Counted from the first letter of the stretch, positions 11,573 to 23,907 are shown. The stretch is 64,000 nt of DNA from Chara braunii (GCA_003427395.1 BFEA01000743.1:229941-293940), one strand, 5' to 3'. Notes: a model not told the origin generated them from the letters alone. Numbers and translations: made by a program.

Positions 11573-11850
11573 CACCACGTTGGCTTTACATAGTTTTTCA
11601 TCACATTAATGGACATTTCGACTTTCAAAACCACGAATTCGCAAACATGGATTCCGCCTTCACCAACACAAAGCACGAATTTAGGTTTAAAAACCACGAA
11701 TTCGCTAACATTTTGCCAACAAGCTTCACTATCCAATTCGGCGTATTTTCCGAGGTTCATTAACCACGAGTGGCAGCCCGAACCTAATGTCAGAACTGAC
11801 AGCCCAGACCTGATGACTGAACTGGCAGCCGGACCTAATGTTTGATCCCG
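11573..11850 (+). repeat. Satellite flank with short 26-bp repeats
   Basis: The 11590-11770 part resembles 48640-48775, which flanks the other minus-oriented array. Both end in ATTTTCCG(A/G)GGT(T/C)CATT followed by ACCACGAGTG. From 11771 to about 11850 a unit of about 26 bp (GGCAGCC..GACCTAATG) occurs three times. An ORF at 11609-11845 spans both parts but has no recognised domain. Confidence 0.6.
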
Positions 11851-11877
11851 ATTCTCCGAATCTCTAAGTGTCTTAAT

Positions 11878-12077
11878 TTAGTTTTCAACAACCCTCAAAA
11901 TAACTCTCAGTCTTCCGCTCTCGTCAACCACCCTCGTGCTCACCCTTTATCTCTAAGACTTCAATGTGTAGGTATAGCTCTTCTTCCTGCCTTTCTATAC
12001 AGGTTGCGTCTCTCCTCATCTCTAGTATTCCTGTCTCAGGGGCTATGACCCTCCTACAAATCGCACTCCCTATGAGA
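11878..12077 (-). pseudogene. Foreign C-terminal module fused to RT
   Basis: Downstream of the RT the reading frame does not continue into RNase H. It enters a module containing SAICRRV, PETGILE and, after a frameshift, DESGRL..VIL..VVEN followed by a stop at 11878-11880. The same module ends the ORF at 33839-34165 (SAICRGV, PETGVLE, DESGRL..VIL..VE). DNA identity is evident by eye, for example GAGTGCGATTTGTAGG in both. The function is unknown. The junction lies at about 12077. Confidence 0.6.
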
Positions 12078-13145
12078 CATTTCTTCAGACGTTTCTTCAT
12101 ACGTTTAAACGAAGCTGTACAGTCTGAATCCCACTTCCAAATGGTTTCTTTTTTAAGTAATCTGCGAAGGGGCACAACAATTATTGTGAATTGTCTCATG
12201 AACTTTCGATAGTAATTGGCTAGCCCAAGGAATGACCGCAACTCAGTTAAAGTGCGGGGATTAGGCCAATCGCGAATTGCCGCAATTTTCGTGTCTTCCG
12301 GTTTGATCCCATCACCATCAAGCACATGCCCCAAATGCAAAACCTGACGCTTAGCCCATTCACACTTCTTCGGGTGAAACTTTAGCTTTGCGTTATGCAA
12401 TTTATTTAGCACAAATCAAAGGTGCTCAAAATATTTTTTCAAATCTTTACTAAAAATCAAAATATCATCCAAATAAACAATGACAAATTTGTCAAGCCAC
12501 TCGCGAAAAAGTTCGTTCATAGTCCTTTGGAAGGTTGCAGGGGCATTCGTAAGACCAAATGGCAACACCTTGTTCTAAACACAGTTTTGTGTTGGTCTTC
12601 CGACTCTACCTCAATCTGCAGATAGTCGGACTCAGATCAATCTTCGTGAAATATTTGCAACCCTGCACACGATCCAGCAGATCATCTATCCGCGGTAACG
12701 GCTCGGCGTTCTTTACAGTTATTTCATTCAATTTCCTATAATCTATACAGATGCGTACCCCGCCATCCTTTTTACGCACAAATAATACAGGCGCACCATA
12801 GGGCGAGGAGCAAGGCTTAATCCATCCCTTTTCCAACAATTCACCAAGCTGGGATCGCAGTTCATCCAACTCTTTAGGTGACATTCGTTAGATGGCCCCC
12901 CTGGGAATCGAACTTCCTGGGATAATGTCTATGTGATGCTTAATGGGTCTCTCAACCACACCGCTTGGGGTCTCTGCCACATCTGCGAGCTTCTTCAAAA
13001 TTTTCTCAATTTCTGGGGACTTAGGCTCTTCCGTAACTTCACCCGCTTTTACTGGGCGCACATATGCCACAAAGACTTGGTCATACAAGTTGTACTTCCT
13101 GATATGGCGAACGAATGCTAAGGCACTTATACAGCAATGAGCCAA
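12078..13145 (-). pseudogene. Ty3/gypsy reverse transcriptase, broken
   Basis: Read on the minus strand, the RT begins with an approach sequence (HIDIIPGS, then [11 protein letters not shown]), followed by [25 protein letters not shown] and KIDLS. After a damaged stretch it continues with [15 protein letters not shown] and [11 protein letters not shown] near 12450-12540, then HLGHVLDGDGI and LRSFLGLANYYRKF. The catalytic YLDD motif is intact. A stop sits at about 12885, and frameshifts occur around 12413-12605. The full RNase H and integrase expected in this family are absent. RNA-templated DNA synthesis is the ancestral role; this copy is dead. Confidence 0.9.
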
Positions 13146-13217
13146 GCTGCTTTCCTTACCCGATTCATGGAATAGGCGGATTCTCTTCTTTCCACCTTGC
13201 GGACTAGGGAGCCAGCA

Positions 13218-13724
13218 TTAATGGTCCCTCATCTTTATGTCCGCATTTGCAGCTTCACCCCAATCCATACCTAAAAGAATGTCAAAAGAAAGATTATCTT
13301 CTACCAAGACATTGAGAGAGTGGAGAACGCGTTCCACCTTCCCCTCTGCTTCAAGACGAAAGTATATCTTGATCCCTTCAACGTACTTGTCCATCACAGT
13401 TACTGTACTATTAGCTGATTTACTTACTATGGGCTCATCTAATTGCTTAACCTTTAGCCCGAGTCGCAACTTTTGCAAACCTTTCTTACTTATATAGATG
13501 CGTGTAGACCCACTGTTAATCATTCCTCCTTCTCTTATGTTATGGATTTCAAGATCTGCAATTATTAGCTGTCCTTTACGTTTTTTCATTTCAGTCCAGG
13601 CTTGGCGACGAGCGGTCAACTCATCACCCACGCCAGCGAGGGATCCATCTAGAGAGATGCATACGCTTGCCACCTCTGGACAATGTACTAGATGGGGACT
13701 GTCTACCTCTTCAGTTTCTGTCAA
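13218..13724 (-). pseudogene. Retropepsin-like protease region of the gypsy element
   Basis: This minus-strand ORF contains MINSGSTRIYIS, the flap-side active-site region of an aspartic protease, and FDILLGMDW, the typical C-terminal motif. The catalytic Asp expected before SGST is Asn here (codon at 13515-13517), which would inactivate the protease. It lies between gag/zinc knuckle and RT, in the usual gag-PR-RT order. The first about 60 residues are linker without a recognised motif. Confidence 0.8.
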
Positions 13725-13837
13725 TGGGACCTTCGAATGGGAGGATTTTTTTTTTTCAACACTTGAAGTCCCTGTAGAGGCAACTGAAACCTCTACTGGT
13801 TGTTCCTTTTTTCCACCTTATAGTCAGGGCAATAAGG

Positions 13838-14689
13838 GACAATGTGGTCGAGGTCCCCACATTTAAGGTACCGGTCGGCCGCTTTCCTTTCCTGCCAAAC
13901 TTTCTCTGTGATTCCTAGTTTTTTCCAAGGTTCCCCTTCGGATAGACCTGGATGCGGAGGGTATGGCGTATCCCACTTGTTATATCAAGTGCCTCGTCCT
14001 CTTCCCCAGGCAGAATTGAAACCACGGCTACCTTGCGAGGGACCATTGCCCCTTCCTCCCACATAGAAGTTACCTTCACTACTACCCCTCTGGGTGCCGG
14101 ATCCCCTTCCACCACGTCCGCGGCCTCCTCTTCCTCGGCCACGACCTCGTCCTTGTTGCCCTCCCCCGCGGGCTGCAACGGCCGCGTAACTCCCCTCCTG
14201 AGCTACTAAACCGCTGGGTCTGTCCACAAGACCATAGTCTACTTGGTCCCAAGAAAGTGTTTCGACACCTTCTTCTTCGAAGGTCAGAAGGAGGCTGTCT
14301 TTCCTAGGTATAGACCCTGAGATAGTGCGGTTCTGCCATTTTTTACCCGCTTGCAGATCCTTCCAATAATGACAATAATTGGCCTCAGCCAAGAAGCCAA
14401 CGTGATCTATGGCGATCTTGCTGAACTTCTCGTAAGTCATCCCCTCTTCCTTTGTACGGGGATACAACTGAGTACGAAGGGGGTCGGGTAGTGCGCATGC
14501 AAAAGTGTTGAGTATTTGAGCAGGGGTCAGTCCATGTTCATTGTATTGCAACAGTTCATCCATGGTGGCTTTAAGCGCTAAGGTGCTCTTCCATTTTCTA
14601 TCTGGGAGGTTTCGGACTAACATTTTTGTCCACCTGGCTAAGTTTTTTTCCTCAAACCTGTCTCGGATGACTTTGAAAAAGTCATTCAT
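13838..14689 (-). pseudogene. Gag C-terminal half with RGG tract and damaged zinc knuckle
   Basis: On the minus strand the ORF starting at 14689 reads a retrotransposon gag core (DFFKVIRDRFEEKNLARW, RTQLYPRTKEEG). It then enters a low-complexity arginine/glycine tract (GRGRGRGGRGRGG) suited to nucleic-acid binding. Near 13838-13870 a knuckle follows in another frame, with residues C-G-D-L-D-H-I-V-P-Y-C. The first Cys of the C-x2-C-x4-H-x4-C motif is Tyr. The element has therefore lost zinc binding and reading-frame continuity. Confidence 0.75.
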
Positions 14690-15687
14690 TCAGGTTTGTT
14701 GGGAGTATTCTACCATAGAGCTGCAACCTGCCTCCTTCTGCAGGGAGATGGCGAAGCTCATGGCATCTCCCTCCATATACAAAATTGCCATTAGCACACA
14801 ATCCCAGTACGGAATGCGTTGTCCGTAGACATACGACTCGACTGCCGCAATCCAGTGTAGCACACTTTGCTCTTTCTTGCCATTATATGTCCATGGAACT
14901 TTGACCTTTATTTTTCGTACATTTGTATCCTTATCTTCTCGCAGCACTTCTTTTCCTTTCTTATCATCTCCCCCGTCTCCGTCTCCGTCTCCGTCTCCAT
15001 CTCCACGTCCTACTCCGCCGCTGCCCCGGACTATCTTCTCAATCATAACCGGAGTAAAGGTTTATGTGATGTGATTGTCTAATTTTTCAATATAGGATTG
15101 TATATGCAGATCGACATCTTTGGCGGACTTCTGCAGAAAAGTATTCCAGACTCCTTCAAACTCATATTGGTGGGTTTCAACCTTTTGTAGAGTTCTATTT
15201 ATTGTCGCTACCTCTTGCTTTGTGTGAAGGACTGTTCTGTTAAGAGGGCAAGTTTCTCTTCCGTTGCAGCTTGCTTGTCTTTTTAATCTTGTAATTCCTT
15301 ATGCAGCCTTGCACCTTCTGCCTGCAGCCTTTTCCTTTTATCTAATTCCTGCCGCTTTGATGCTAACATTTTGCTATGCAGTTCTGTATGTTTTTCCTCA
15401 AGCAATAGATTTTTCTCTCTTTGGTCTCCAATGGATGCTGACTTTGCAAGAAACACATCTCTTTCTGCCTCTCTCTCTTCTACGCGATCGCCGGAGTATG
15501 CATACTGGTCATACCAGTCCAGCAGCTTGACCTCAAGTCCTCCACCTGTCTGACTAGTATCACCTATTTCTGTCCGCCGTCTGATGAGCCTGTCATCGGC
15601 AGGTTCATCTTCTTCTTCTTCTCGCCGGCCTTGCTTATGCCAGCGCAGTGAGTGCAACAAGCTTTTACTCCGATACCAAGTTTGCAA
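14690..15687 (-). pseudogene. Gag N-terminal half, coiled-coil and acidic repeat
   Basis: The region 15283-15687 reads a highly charged, helix-prone segment (EEREAERD, KHTELHSKML, KRQELDKRKRLQ) likely to form a coiled coil. A stop and a frameshift near 15200-15290 interrupt it, and the same theme resumes (EVATINRTLQKVETH). Then come a GDGDGDGD acidic repeat (about 14980-15005) and the gag entry PWTYNGKKEQSVLHWI. Order and orientation match the downstream gag, PR and RT, so this is the 5' end of one element. Confidence 0.7.
15668..15686 (-). other. Candidate primer-binding site of the minus-strand element
   Basis: The minus strand reads TTGGTATCGGAGTAAAAGC, close to the initiator-Met tRNA complement used by many plant retrotransposons (TGGTATCAGAGC). 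It sits just upstream of the gag start. The 5' LTR would lie to the right (from about 15683), but I could not fix its outer end. Confidence 0.5.
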
Positions 15688-15689
15688 GG

Positions 15690-16708
15690 GACCTGTATAT
15701 CCTCCTCTTGTTGGAGTGTATCACAGAGCACGCATGGACAATGACTCACACAAGAGATGAAGCTCACAAATGGTCCAAACGAGATGGGATAGAACCAAGA
15801 TGCGCAACTCAATTTATCGTTAACACATTATACAAGAGTATATCGAGACCCAAGTTCAGCGCCCAACATTATCACGAGTATCTTTCTTCAGTCTCACGAA
15901 CGGGACCTGGCTCAGCCAGCACCACCATCAGAACTCAAGTACAACTCTCAACAGGTAAGTATTCACCATAACCAGAACATATCCCACTCTCTCTCTCTTC
16001 TCTCTCTCTCTCTTGGATCTCAGTCTTGGTCCCCTTGTCCCACCATACATGCACACTCCTACTACGGAGATCTACTTTGAATGTTACTCATTGCAGACTA
16101 ATTACTAACCCATTACCTAAACTAACTAGCTGGCGCAGCTATGACTGCCACTTGCAAGCCAGCGCCCAACTCTCTTCCTCCTCTCAGCGCTAACCCAGCC
16201 AGCCAGCGCACAAGTGCACGCAACACTTCCACGCCAATATGCCAGTGGGCATCTGATGTCAAGGGAGGCTGGCCTATTGCTTTATACTGCTGGCCTCCCC
16301 TGGCGAGGTCTGCATTGGTTTGCATTGGCACTTTGAGCCTCCTTCAGTCCCAGACCCATGTAGTATTTTCCCCTCAGGGTCTACCGCTGCTGCAGCCATC
16401 TGGCCTGGATTTCGGACTGGGTGTCTGAATCGAGACCCCTTATTAGACTTAAGCAGAACAGGGAACCTGCCCTTTGACTTCCTTTTGGACAGACACACAT
16501 CTACATTAACAGACACTCATACTGCACGAACAGACACTCGTACTGCACGAACAGACACATACTGTACGTACAGACACATCTCTTGTCTGAACAAACATGA
16601 CCTCCACACTCCCTGGACGAACAGATGAGACTCCCTAATTCAAATATTGCAGCTGTTCGCACAGGGCACAACTGTGACCTTTGACTTTGGGTTTTACTTA
16701 GCTAGGAT
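15690..16708. other. Possible LTR remnant and short repeats
   Basis: If the PBS call is right, this is where the minus-strand element's LTR should begin, yet no LTR partner is visible in the window. A donor-like CAGGTAAGT occurs at about 15951. At about 16500-16580 a motif of about 20 bp (CTGCACGAACAGACACTC and variants) repeats about four times. A (CT)n stretch lies at 15987-16012. No ORF is convincing. Confidence 0.35.
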
Positions 16709-17590
16709 GTGATTTTTGACTCAGAGAACATGTCCTTTGATTTGCTTTCACGAGTTGGGCCCTGGCGGGTGACCCCTCTATGCTGCATTTGCCGAACAGG
16801 TTTGAATCGGGTAAAGGCCCTTTTAATTTGGATGAACCACATACCGCCAGAGGATTGTAATTATACCACGGAAAGAGGTTTTACCATTGCTGTCCTACAA
16901 GTAGCAATGAGGAACTTCCAACTTCAACTATGCAACGCTCGAGCGGGTAAGTGGTTTAATTCTCCATCCCACGGCTCTGCCTGGATTATGCACGGACCAG
17001 GTCATGTAACATGCCTCTAACTACTTGAAGTTGTAGGACAATGAGATCATGGTCCATGCTATGACTGATGTTATTGATTTCTTACATAATGATGTTGTTT
17101 TCTTGCATCACTAAACTGTCCGCAGTCTCTTTTATGTCGAAGATCATCATTCCTCTGGCCCCGTTCTCAAACAGGACAATGAACCAACTCTGCGACCTTC
17201 TCCTTTGCATAGCTACAGACTGTTACACTCGATTGTAGCCGCCATCGTCTCTGTCACTATCACTACAATCAAATGGTTTCTGCATTCATGTGTGTAGATG
17301 ACTGTCCCTCCGTTCCTGGCTTCAGGCACCCTCCGCATCCGGACACTATATGTCCACTTTGTGGCCATGGGCGCTGTGTTGAATGCATGGTTTTCTGTGG
17401 TGAACGTTCTTCCTTCATTTTGGCCTGCAATTGACATGCCATTTGTCGGGAGTGTATGGTGGGCATGCTCAATGCCAGCCGTCATGGCAATTGTTGTGCT
17501 GATAATGCTTAGCTAAGTCTTCCATGTGCTCACCCACCTCATTCTTGCAATGTGTGTCCTCTCTGTCGTCAAGGACAGAATCACTCTTAG
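16709..17590 (+). pseudogene. RING-finger (C3HC4) pseudogene with possible introns
   Basis: From 17231 the plus strand reads a cysteine/histidine-rich sequence. The RING ligands are Cys codons at 17375 and 17384, then 17426, His at 17435, Cys at 17444 and 17453, and the final pair at 17555 and 17564. The spacing C-x2-C-x13-C-x2-H-x2-C-x2-C-x33-C-x2-C fits a C3HC4 RING. A further CPLC motif precedes it. TGA at 17432 and TAG at 17510 interrupt the frame. Upstream, an open stretch at about 16800-16948 (RGFTIAVLQVAMRNFQLQLC) ends at a GTAAGT donor, and acceptors TTGTAG (17036) or CCGCAG (about 17120) follow. RING proteins are usually ubiquitin ligases; the family here is unknown. Confidence 0.5.
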
Positions 17591-17678
17591 GCTTTTCTTA
17601 TCTTTTCCTTTGCCTTCATCTTCATTCCACACTCGGTATTTTCCTTTTTGGTTCTTTGTTTGTCTTCTCTTCATGATC

Positions 17679-18988
17679 TGTAATGACCCGCCAACACACA
17701 GACTGAGAACACTGTTGATTTCTGGGATTTGCCGCTGAAACAAATGCCTTGTTGAGATTCCTGCATTCTGATGTGATTTCTAAGTTTGTGTGTGGTTGCA
17801 TGCCTGCTGGTTTTCGAACTTGTCAGAGTGCTTGTCGGCGGAGTGTGTGTGTGACCCGCAAGGGTAATTGTTGGTTGAAAGGTCCCGCAGGGTACTTACC
17901 TGTGGCCGTGACTTTGAGGGTTGCAGCGGGGAAAACACTCAAGTAGCGAGGTTAAGCCCACGACACTCAGAGTTGCGGGGAAAAGCACTCAAGTAGCAGG
18001 TAGGCCGGTACCAAGCCGAGCAGAAGAAGACAAAAGTTGGCATTTTTAGAGGCCCAGTAGCGGTAGGTTAGAGGTAGGACGGTACCAGTCAAAGTAGCCA
18101 GAGTCTAGGGCCTCTCTGGATGATAGCAGAGCCTGCAATGATGTTTCCCTTCGAAAGGGAGGAGGTACCGGTTGCTGGGAGGCTGCTCAGACTACGAAGT
18201 CACCGCCCAAGAGGCCAGTAGGCCGCTATATCGTCAGGAGGAGCAAGCAGCTCCTCCTTATTTGCGGTATGCAAGGATTAGGGACATGTTGCTGGAGCCA
18301 AGTGCTGGACTTGGGAAGCACTGCCTGGAGGAGAAGAGCGGTTGGGCGCTCAGCCTGGCTATGGCGAGCAGCCCAGCCTTAGGAGGAGGAAGGAGGGGGC
18401 GAAGGAGGTGAGTGGCGAGGTACCTACCTGGCTATGGTGGACACCATCTTCATCACCTTGTTGAACGCTGCATCTGGAAGGCCCCAGTTGGGGTAGTGCC
18501 ACGCCAAGGAAGCTCGAGGCAGAGTCAGGCATGGCGGCTTAGTGAGCAGCGGCATAGCTGCTTTGGGTTGTCCTTTGAACAGGAGTGCAGTGACATAGCT
18601 GCTTTGCGTTGTCCTTTGCACACGAGGCCAGAGCCCTTAGTAGTCCGCCATAGCCTAGGCATGTGAGAGGAGGAAGGAGCGGAAGCCATAACTATGGTGG
18701 ACCTGTTGTTGTGTTAGCAATAAGAGGGAACTTCGGATATTGATTTTGGTTCATCCACTCGTTGTTATTATTATTATTGGAAGAAGAATAAGATTGGTGA
18801 AGTGAACGAGGAGGAGGAAGGTCGAGAGAGAAGGGGGATTTGTCATTGGTCGTACTGGTGTACATCTTCTTCTTCTTTCTCTCTTATTTGGTCTCTATCT
18901 CTTTGCAAGTGTGTTCATTTCTTTCGCAATTGGGTGACATTGTCTTTCATTGTGAATTTGCACTTNGGGAATGACCAGGATCGTAACA
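17679..18988 (+). mobile_element. LTR (5' or solo) of a Ty3/copia-type retrotransposon
   Basis: The segment starts TGTAATGACCCGCC and ends GATCGTAACA, the TG...CA ends expected of an LTR, over 1310 bp. Immediately after it lies an initiator-Met-type primer-binding site, so this is a 5' LTR or a remnant with some internal sequence. No second LTR is present in the window, and no target-site duplication was identified. Confidence 0.6.
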
Positions 18989-18990
18989 AT

Positions 18991-19003
18991 TGGNATNAGA
19001 GCG
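18991..19003 (+). other. tRNA-iMet-type primer-binding site
   Basis: The bases TGGNATNAGAGC match the plant initiator-Met tRNA PBS TGGTATCAGAGC at every called position; the two Ns fall at the T and C positions. The site lies two bases after the LTR end. Confidence 0.75.
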
Positions 19004-20460
19004 GACTTGCTGGCTAGAGGTGCTNGTCATCCTAACCCTAATTCCGAATTAGGTTAGGGCTAACCTAATCTCGGATTAGGGTTGGAGGTTAGGGTTAAGA
19101 GGGGTAGTGAGGGATGTAGATGCTGCCCCCACCTAGTTAGGTCATGTAGGGTCGANATCAGACCTGACNAGGTTGCTTGNGTGATTGAATGGGGTGGCGA
19201 GACACAAAGGAGGCTGATTGGAGTAAGCGAGAGGGAGNAGAGAGTGAGAGNCACTCACACCTGGAATCNGGACTTCAAGAAGACATTNAGTGACTTTTGG
19301 GCTTCCCCTCAAGAGNGAGANTTNATCGGNGGCTGACATGTCTGCATCGAAGAGCTGCAAGTTGCTACTTGGCTTCAACATCGANGGAGGATCCGACGNT
19401 GTAACAGGGGTGTAGGGATGCTAGGATACTTCGTGTCGTGGTAGCTAGGGGTCAGGAGGACCTATGAGAGAGGGGGGTGAGTCGTTANCCATCTTTGGAG
19501 GCTGGGNCTCANAGGTAAGTGTCGTGTGACTTNGGTATGCCCATGGGAGGTTGCTTGGTGCTTCATGGCCTGTTGGGGTGTGNNGGGCTCTCTTCCTCTT
19601 CTCTGCNGTCTTGCTTCTGTGTNTGAGTATGTGGATTGCTTTCTCACCTGATGGATGGATGAATGATGTATCTTGTTCTCAATGACATATCTTTCTACAG
19701 TGNGCTCTTTTTATTCTGAACGGCTGTAGGAGCAGGTTTTTGCTNAAAGTTGTCTTTCCCTTTTCGGTACGGTAGAGGCAGTTTGGGATTGACTTGGTAC
19801 NCCTTTCTCATTGGTCCTGGTCCACNACCTACTTGGGACCCTTCGGGACATAGTGGGATCAGGCCCAATNGGACAGGACCTTTAGGACCCAAATTTGTTG
19901 CCGTCAATACATCTCTTTGCTGTGTTGGATTTGGGGGGATACAACTAGTAAGGACATTCTTTTCAAGGGGATCTTGACTGGTCTTACTGCATGTTCTCAC
20001 ACACTGCCCCGCATCTAGCTCGGCGATCGTCTGCACCGCTCGAAATCTCAATTGCTGCAGTTAGTTCTCTTCGGCTGACTTATTCATAGTACATGTTCCT
20101 TGCCAGGTTAGACAAGAGAGAATCTCCAGCTAATTTGATCGGGCCAGTTGACGGGCGGCCGCAACACAGTCGGTCACCCGAAATAGACGGGATTGGATCT
20201 TGAGATAACTGCCTACGAGGAAATCGACCGGGACTTTTATCCGAGTCGTCGGGAGAAATTAGGGGTCCGAGAGGTATCCCTAAACCCCACCCCATCAATT
20301 GTTAGAACTAACCCTTCGGATCAATGCAATGGACAGCCACGCCTATCGCGCCTAGGGCCTACCAATTTTTGTCCGTTCCGAGGCTGTTCCCGAAGCGGCC
20401 GGCCGCGGTACATTGATGTGGCATTAGGCTTCGGCGCGCCACTCTTACACTAGGCAATTG
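19004..20460 (+). mobile_element. Degenerate internal region after the LTR
   Basis: Single Ns are dense (about 30 between 18966 and 19870). A short open frame starting MSASKSCKLLLGFNI at about 19337 could be the start of gag but stops quickly. At 19036-19100 the words CCTAA and TTAGG alternate, giving inverted symmetry. No protease, RT or integrase motif is readable, so the element is either non-autonomous or decayed. Confidence 0.35.
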
Positions 20461-23400
20461 ATGAGGGAATGAACCCTCAAAATTTTATTAATTCTATTGA
20501 CAAATTAAAAATTGAGAAAGTACAATTAAAAATAATAAAAGGAATAAAAACAGGAGTATTTGTTATTAAATTAAACTTATTCAGAAATTATCCTTGATGG
20601 AATTGTCCTTAATCTTTATTGATTTTGATAATGGAATTAAAAATAAGTAAAAGATTTAAAAATGATAAAAGAAGAAAAAAACAAATGATTAATTATTATT
20701 TGATTAATTTTTATCAGAATTTATTCTTGATAAATTTTGGCCGGGAATAGTTTATTTTACTTGAATCCATGCGAGATCCGATAACCATAAACCCACACTT
20801 AATTCTGCCTGATTGATCTGATTTCTACCCACGGTATAACCCCGATGTTGTTGAGTGAGTGAGACCGATTTTTGGGGTTACGACAACATGCTCGGTTTGG
20901 TGCTGCCATTGGCACTACTACAAGACGGCCGCGTGACTCTATTATGGTGGTTTGGGAAGAGAGCATGGCACTCCGGTCCGGAACTGGTATGGTATGGTAA
21001 GGTCACTGTTTGGCATTGGCATGGTTCGTTTGTGGCGAGGTGCGGTATTTGGCGTTGGGCTGGTACAGGCTGTTCGGAACTGGTTTGACCCCATATTGCA
21101 GTCTGGAACGAGCGCGAGATATTGGTTCGGGACAGGTCCGATTCCTGACGGTGCTGACATGGCGACTCGGCTCCGGATTACGGTACTCTGCGTACAGCAT
21201 GGGTACGAGCTAACTCGGCTCACGGTGGAGGCTGCCGGTATGGCCGCCCTTGTTCAGTATGGGTTTGGTGCGGTGGCGGCGTGCCGCGGCTTATTCTGAT
21301 TCTTTTCAAGGTTCGGAGCATGTACGATTATTGGGGCAGCGCTTTGCGATTTTTTCCAGGTTCGGTGACTGGAACGAAAATGGTACAGGGAGCTGCTGTC
21401 CGAAGCAGTTATTTCTGATTCGGCACAGAGTCGGCACATGGCAAAGCGATCCTTTTCAGACTGGCACAACACCGGAGTGGCTCGCTACGAAATCGGCTGC
21501 CCGCTCTGAACGAGGTATGTTTATTGCTGGTTTATTCTGATATTCGACGGTATGGTAATCATCCTAATATGGTCGCTGTGGTCCTCAAGCTGCGACAGTC
21601 ATCGACATACCTTTGGTATGTAAGGATCAGCGGGGCACTGGTACTAATGTGATCAAGTTCCTGAGTTCAAGGGTGCGACACCTTCCTACCCCTTGGGGCC
21701 TATGACTTGGAGACCGGGCTGAATGGCTGGCCTGCCTGTTATTTATCCCGGGTCGGGGGCCTGCTCGAGAAGCGCATTGTGTATGAACTAGTGATCAAGC
21801 AAACCAGGGGCTGATGCGAACAGCTGAGACGACCCACGTTTCTGAAACGACGCGACCGAATAGATACTTGTTACCAGAGGCGAGCACCGGATCGGCGGCT
21901 GAACGCACAAGAGGGTGTGAGGGAATACGTGCCTAGCCTTTATCGCAACCTAAAACGTTCGAAAAACGATCGTATTTCGTCTGATTGCGGTCATGTCAAT
22001 GTTCGCCAGGTGATGGGCGTCGAATGACGCCTGCTTGCATGAAGTAACTAGGTAATTGAACCCAACACGATGACGCGACACTAACCTTGAGGGAACATAC
22101 ACACCCGTGAAACCAGCAGACCAGGTACGTAGGGAATGGTTGATGCAGTTTAGTGCGAGCAAGATCGGACGTAGCTGATCTGAGAGGTGGGAAAGGTAGC
22201 GCTGAGTAGAGTCAATCTAAGTTTGTAAGGGAAACTCTAAAAGGTCACATCGCCTAATCGATCCTTCGAGCGTCCAAGTTCGTCAAACTCGATCAACAAG
22301 ATTATCGAACGTGAGTGAGGGACCGCGCGGCGCGTGAAAAACTCGAGATGATAAAAGCTCGGTTTGAATAGGGACGGAGGAACGGGTTGTTCACAGAAGC
22401 AAACTTGCACTGATGAGTGAGTGAGTGAATGAGAAAGTGGTAGTAGTAAGTGAAGGGAAGCAGAGAGAGTATTCGTGGGCAGGCAGTGGACTAATGGGGA
22501 GCGCATGTAAGAGGGAGAGAGAGCAGAAAGAGTGCAGGTCAGCCTGAGAGATGACCATGGGGGAGAGAGAATACTGTGAGTGGAAGGAGGAGGAAAGTGA
22601 GCAGCGTGGAGGAAGGGAGGTCATGAAACCAGGGACCTNTTATGAGCTGGGTGAAAAGGGCTTGATATGATGCTAGTAGAAAGGAGAGGGTTGGAAGTTA
22701 NGAGGGGGAAGTCGTGAGATGGAGAATGACCACGCTCGGGGAAGGGAATAAAATAATAAGTTTCGCTTGCTTCCTTGATGGTGCATATCNGTACNAGATA
22801 CAACAGATGGATTCATTTGGGACTAAATGGGGGTGGGTGCAGCGTATAATCGACCTGGATTAAGGCCCAATGAGCCCAAGTTCAAGCGTCACTCCGACTC
22901 CTTCAGTCAGGCGAATGATTGCTCAGATTTGCAGCTCCCATCAGAAGCATCCTTCTAAGTTTTGTCAAACGTGTGCTTTCACGACAACTTACATTTTTAT
23001 GAACTTAAGGAAGATGCATTGACTTTCTCCCTTCAATCGAGCTCTAAGCTCACTTCGTTTCAAACGACATTGATTTTGCTCGAGCCAGCGGACACTGTCA
23101 GCATCATTTTCGAAGGAGTGAACAAGGTTCGTCGTCGCTGTGCTCCGTCAAGATGTAGAAAAATGTATATAAACTATTAGCAGCATGTACAAGCATCTCT
23201 TGATGATACCTTCAAAATGTTCGGACAAGGCAGATTATCGTGTTCGTTTGTACCTATAAAGGCCTACAGAGCGCAGGAGACTGAGACTCTGGTAGAGTAA
23301 TTATGAGACGTAATGATGTGCTCACCTAGGATGCTTTCTTGAATTCTCATTTCGTAACTGATTGAGTGCTCTCTGCTTTATCTACGGGCCTTGGAATTCA

Positions 23401-23855
23401 CACTTGCTCGTAAGGGGAGAGAGAGAGAGAGAGAGACAGGAAAAGTTTAATCAGAAACTGTTTTGAAGCAAAACGGCAAAACGCTCCTGATCAGACTAGA
23501 CCAGAATCCAAACCTACCTGAGGAAAGAGAACATTTTAAATTGAGCAAAATATTTTGTTGCGTTTTTGTGCTCTGACGATGGCATGAAGTTCTCTCATGA
23601 GATGGGGTGTAACAGGTGGTTCTCAAAAGGTACCCTGCTGATCGCTGAGGATCTCGGAAGCGGGCGGGGCGAGTGACAGGCGTCGTTGCCCTTGGCTTCA
23701 ACGAACAACAGGTGACCCCTCCCCGGTTTTCCTCACAACCTTAGCGTCGTTGCCGGGGAGGGGACTGCACCCCCACGGCCTCGGCCTTCCCCAATCAACC
23801 GGGGTGCGTTGGCTATTTAGCCAAAGACTAATTTGCTTAGAATAAGTTTATTAGT

Positions 23856-23861
<6 letters not shown>
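20461..23861. other. No gene seen
   Basis: The interval 20461-20760 is AT-rich. From 20860 to 21540 the sequence is G/T-rich with recurring words such as GGTATGG, GGTACGG and TTCGGAACTGG, but there is no fixed period. From 22300 to 22640 it is purine-rich with GTGAGTGAGTGAATGAG. A short (GA)n run lies near 23417-23436. The ORFs present are short and have no recognisable domains. Confidence 0.4.
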
Positions 23862-23898
<37 letters not shown>

Positions 23899-23907
23899 TT
23901 TTTTTTA

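Noticed and set aside
15683-17011. Minus-strand LTR from the PBS to TGTTACATGACC at 17011
   Set aside because: The length would suit an LTR, but the interval overlaps plausible plus-strand exons of the RING pseudogene and no partner LTR is available.
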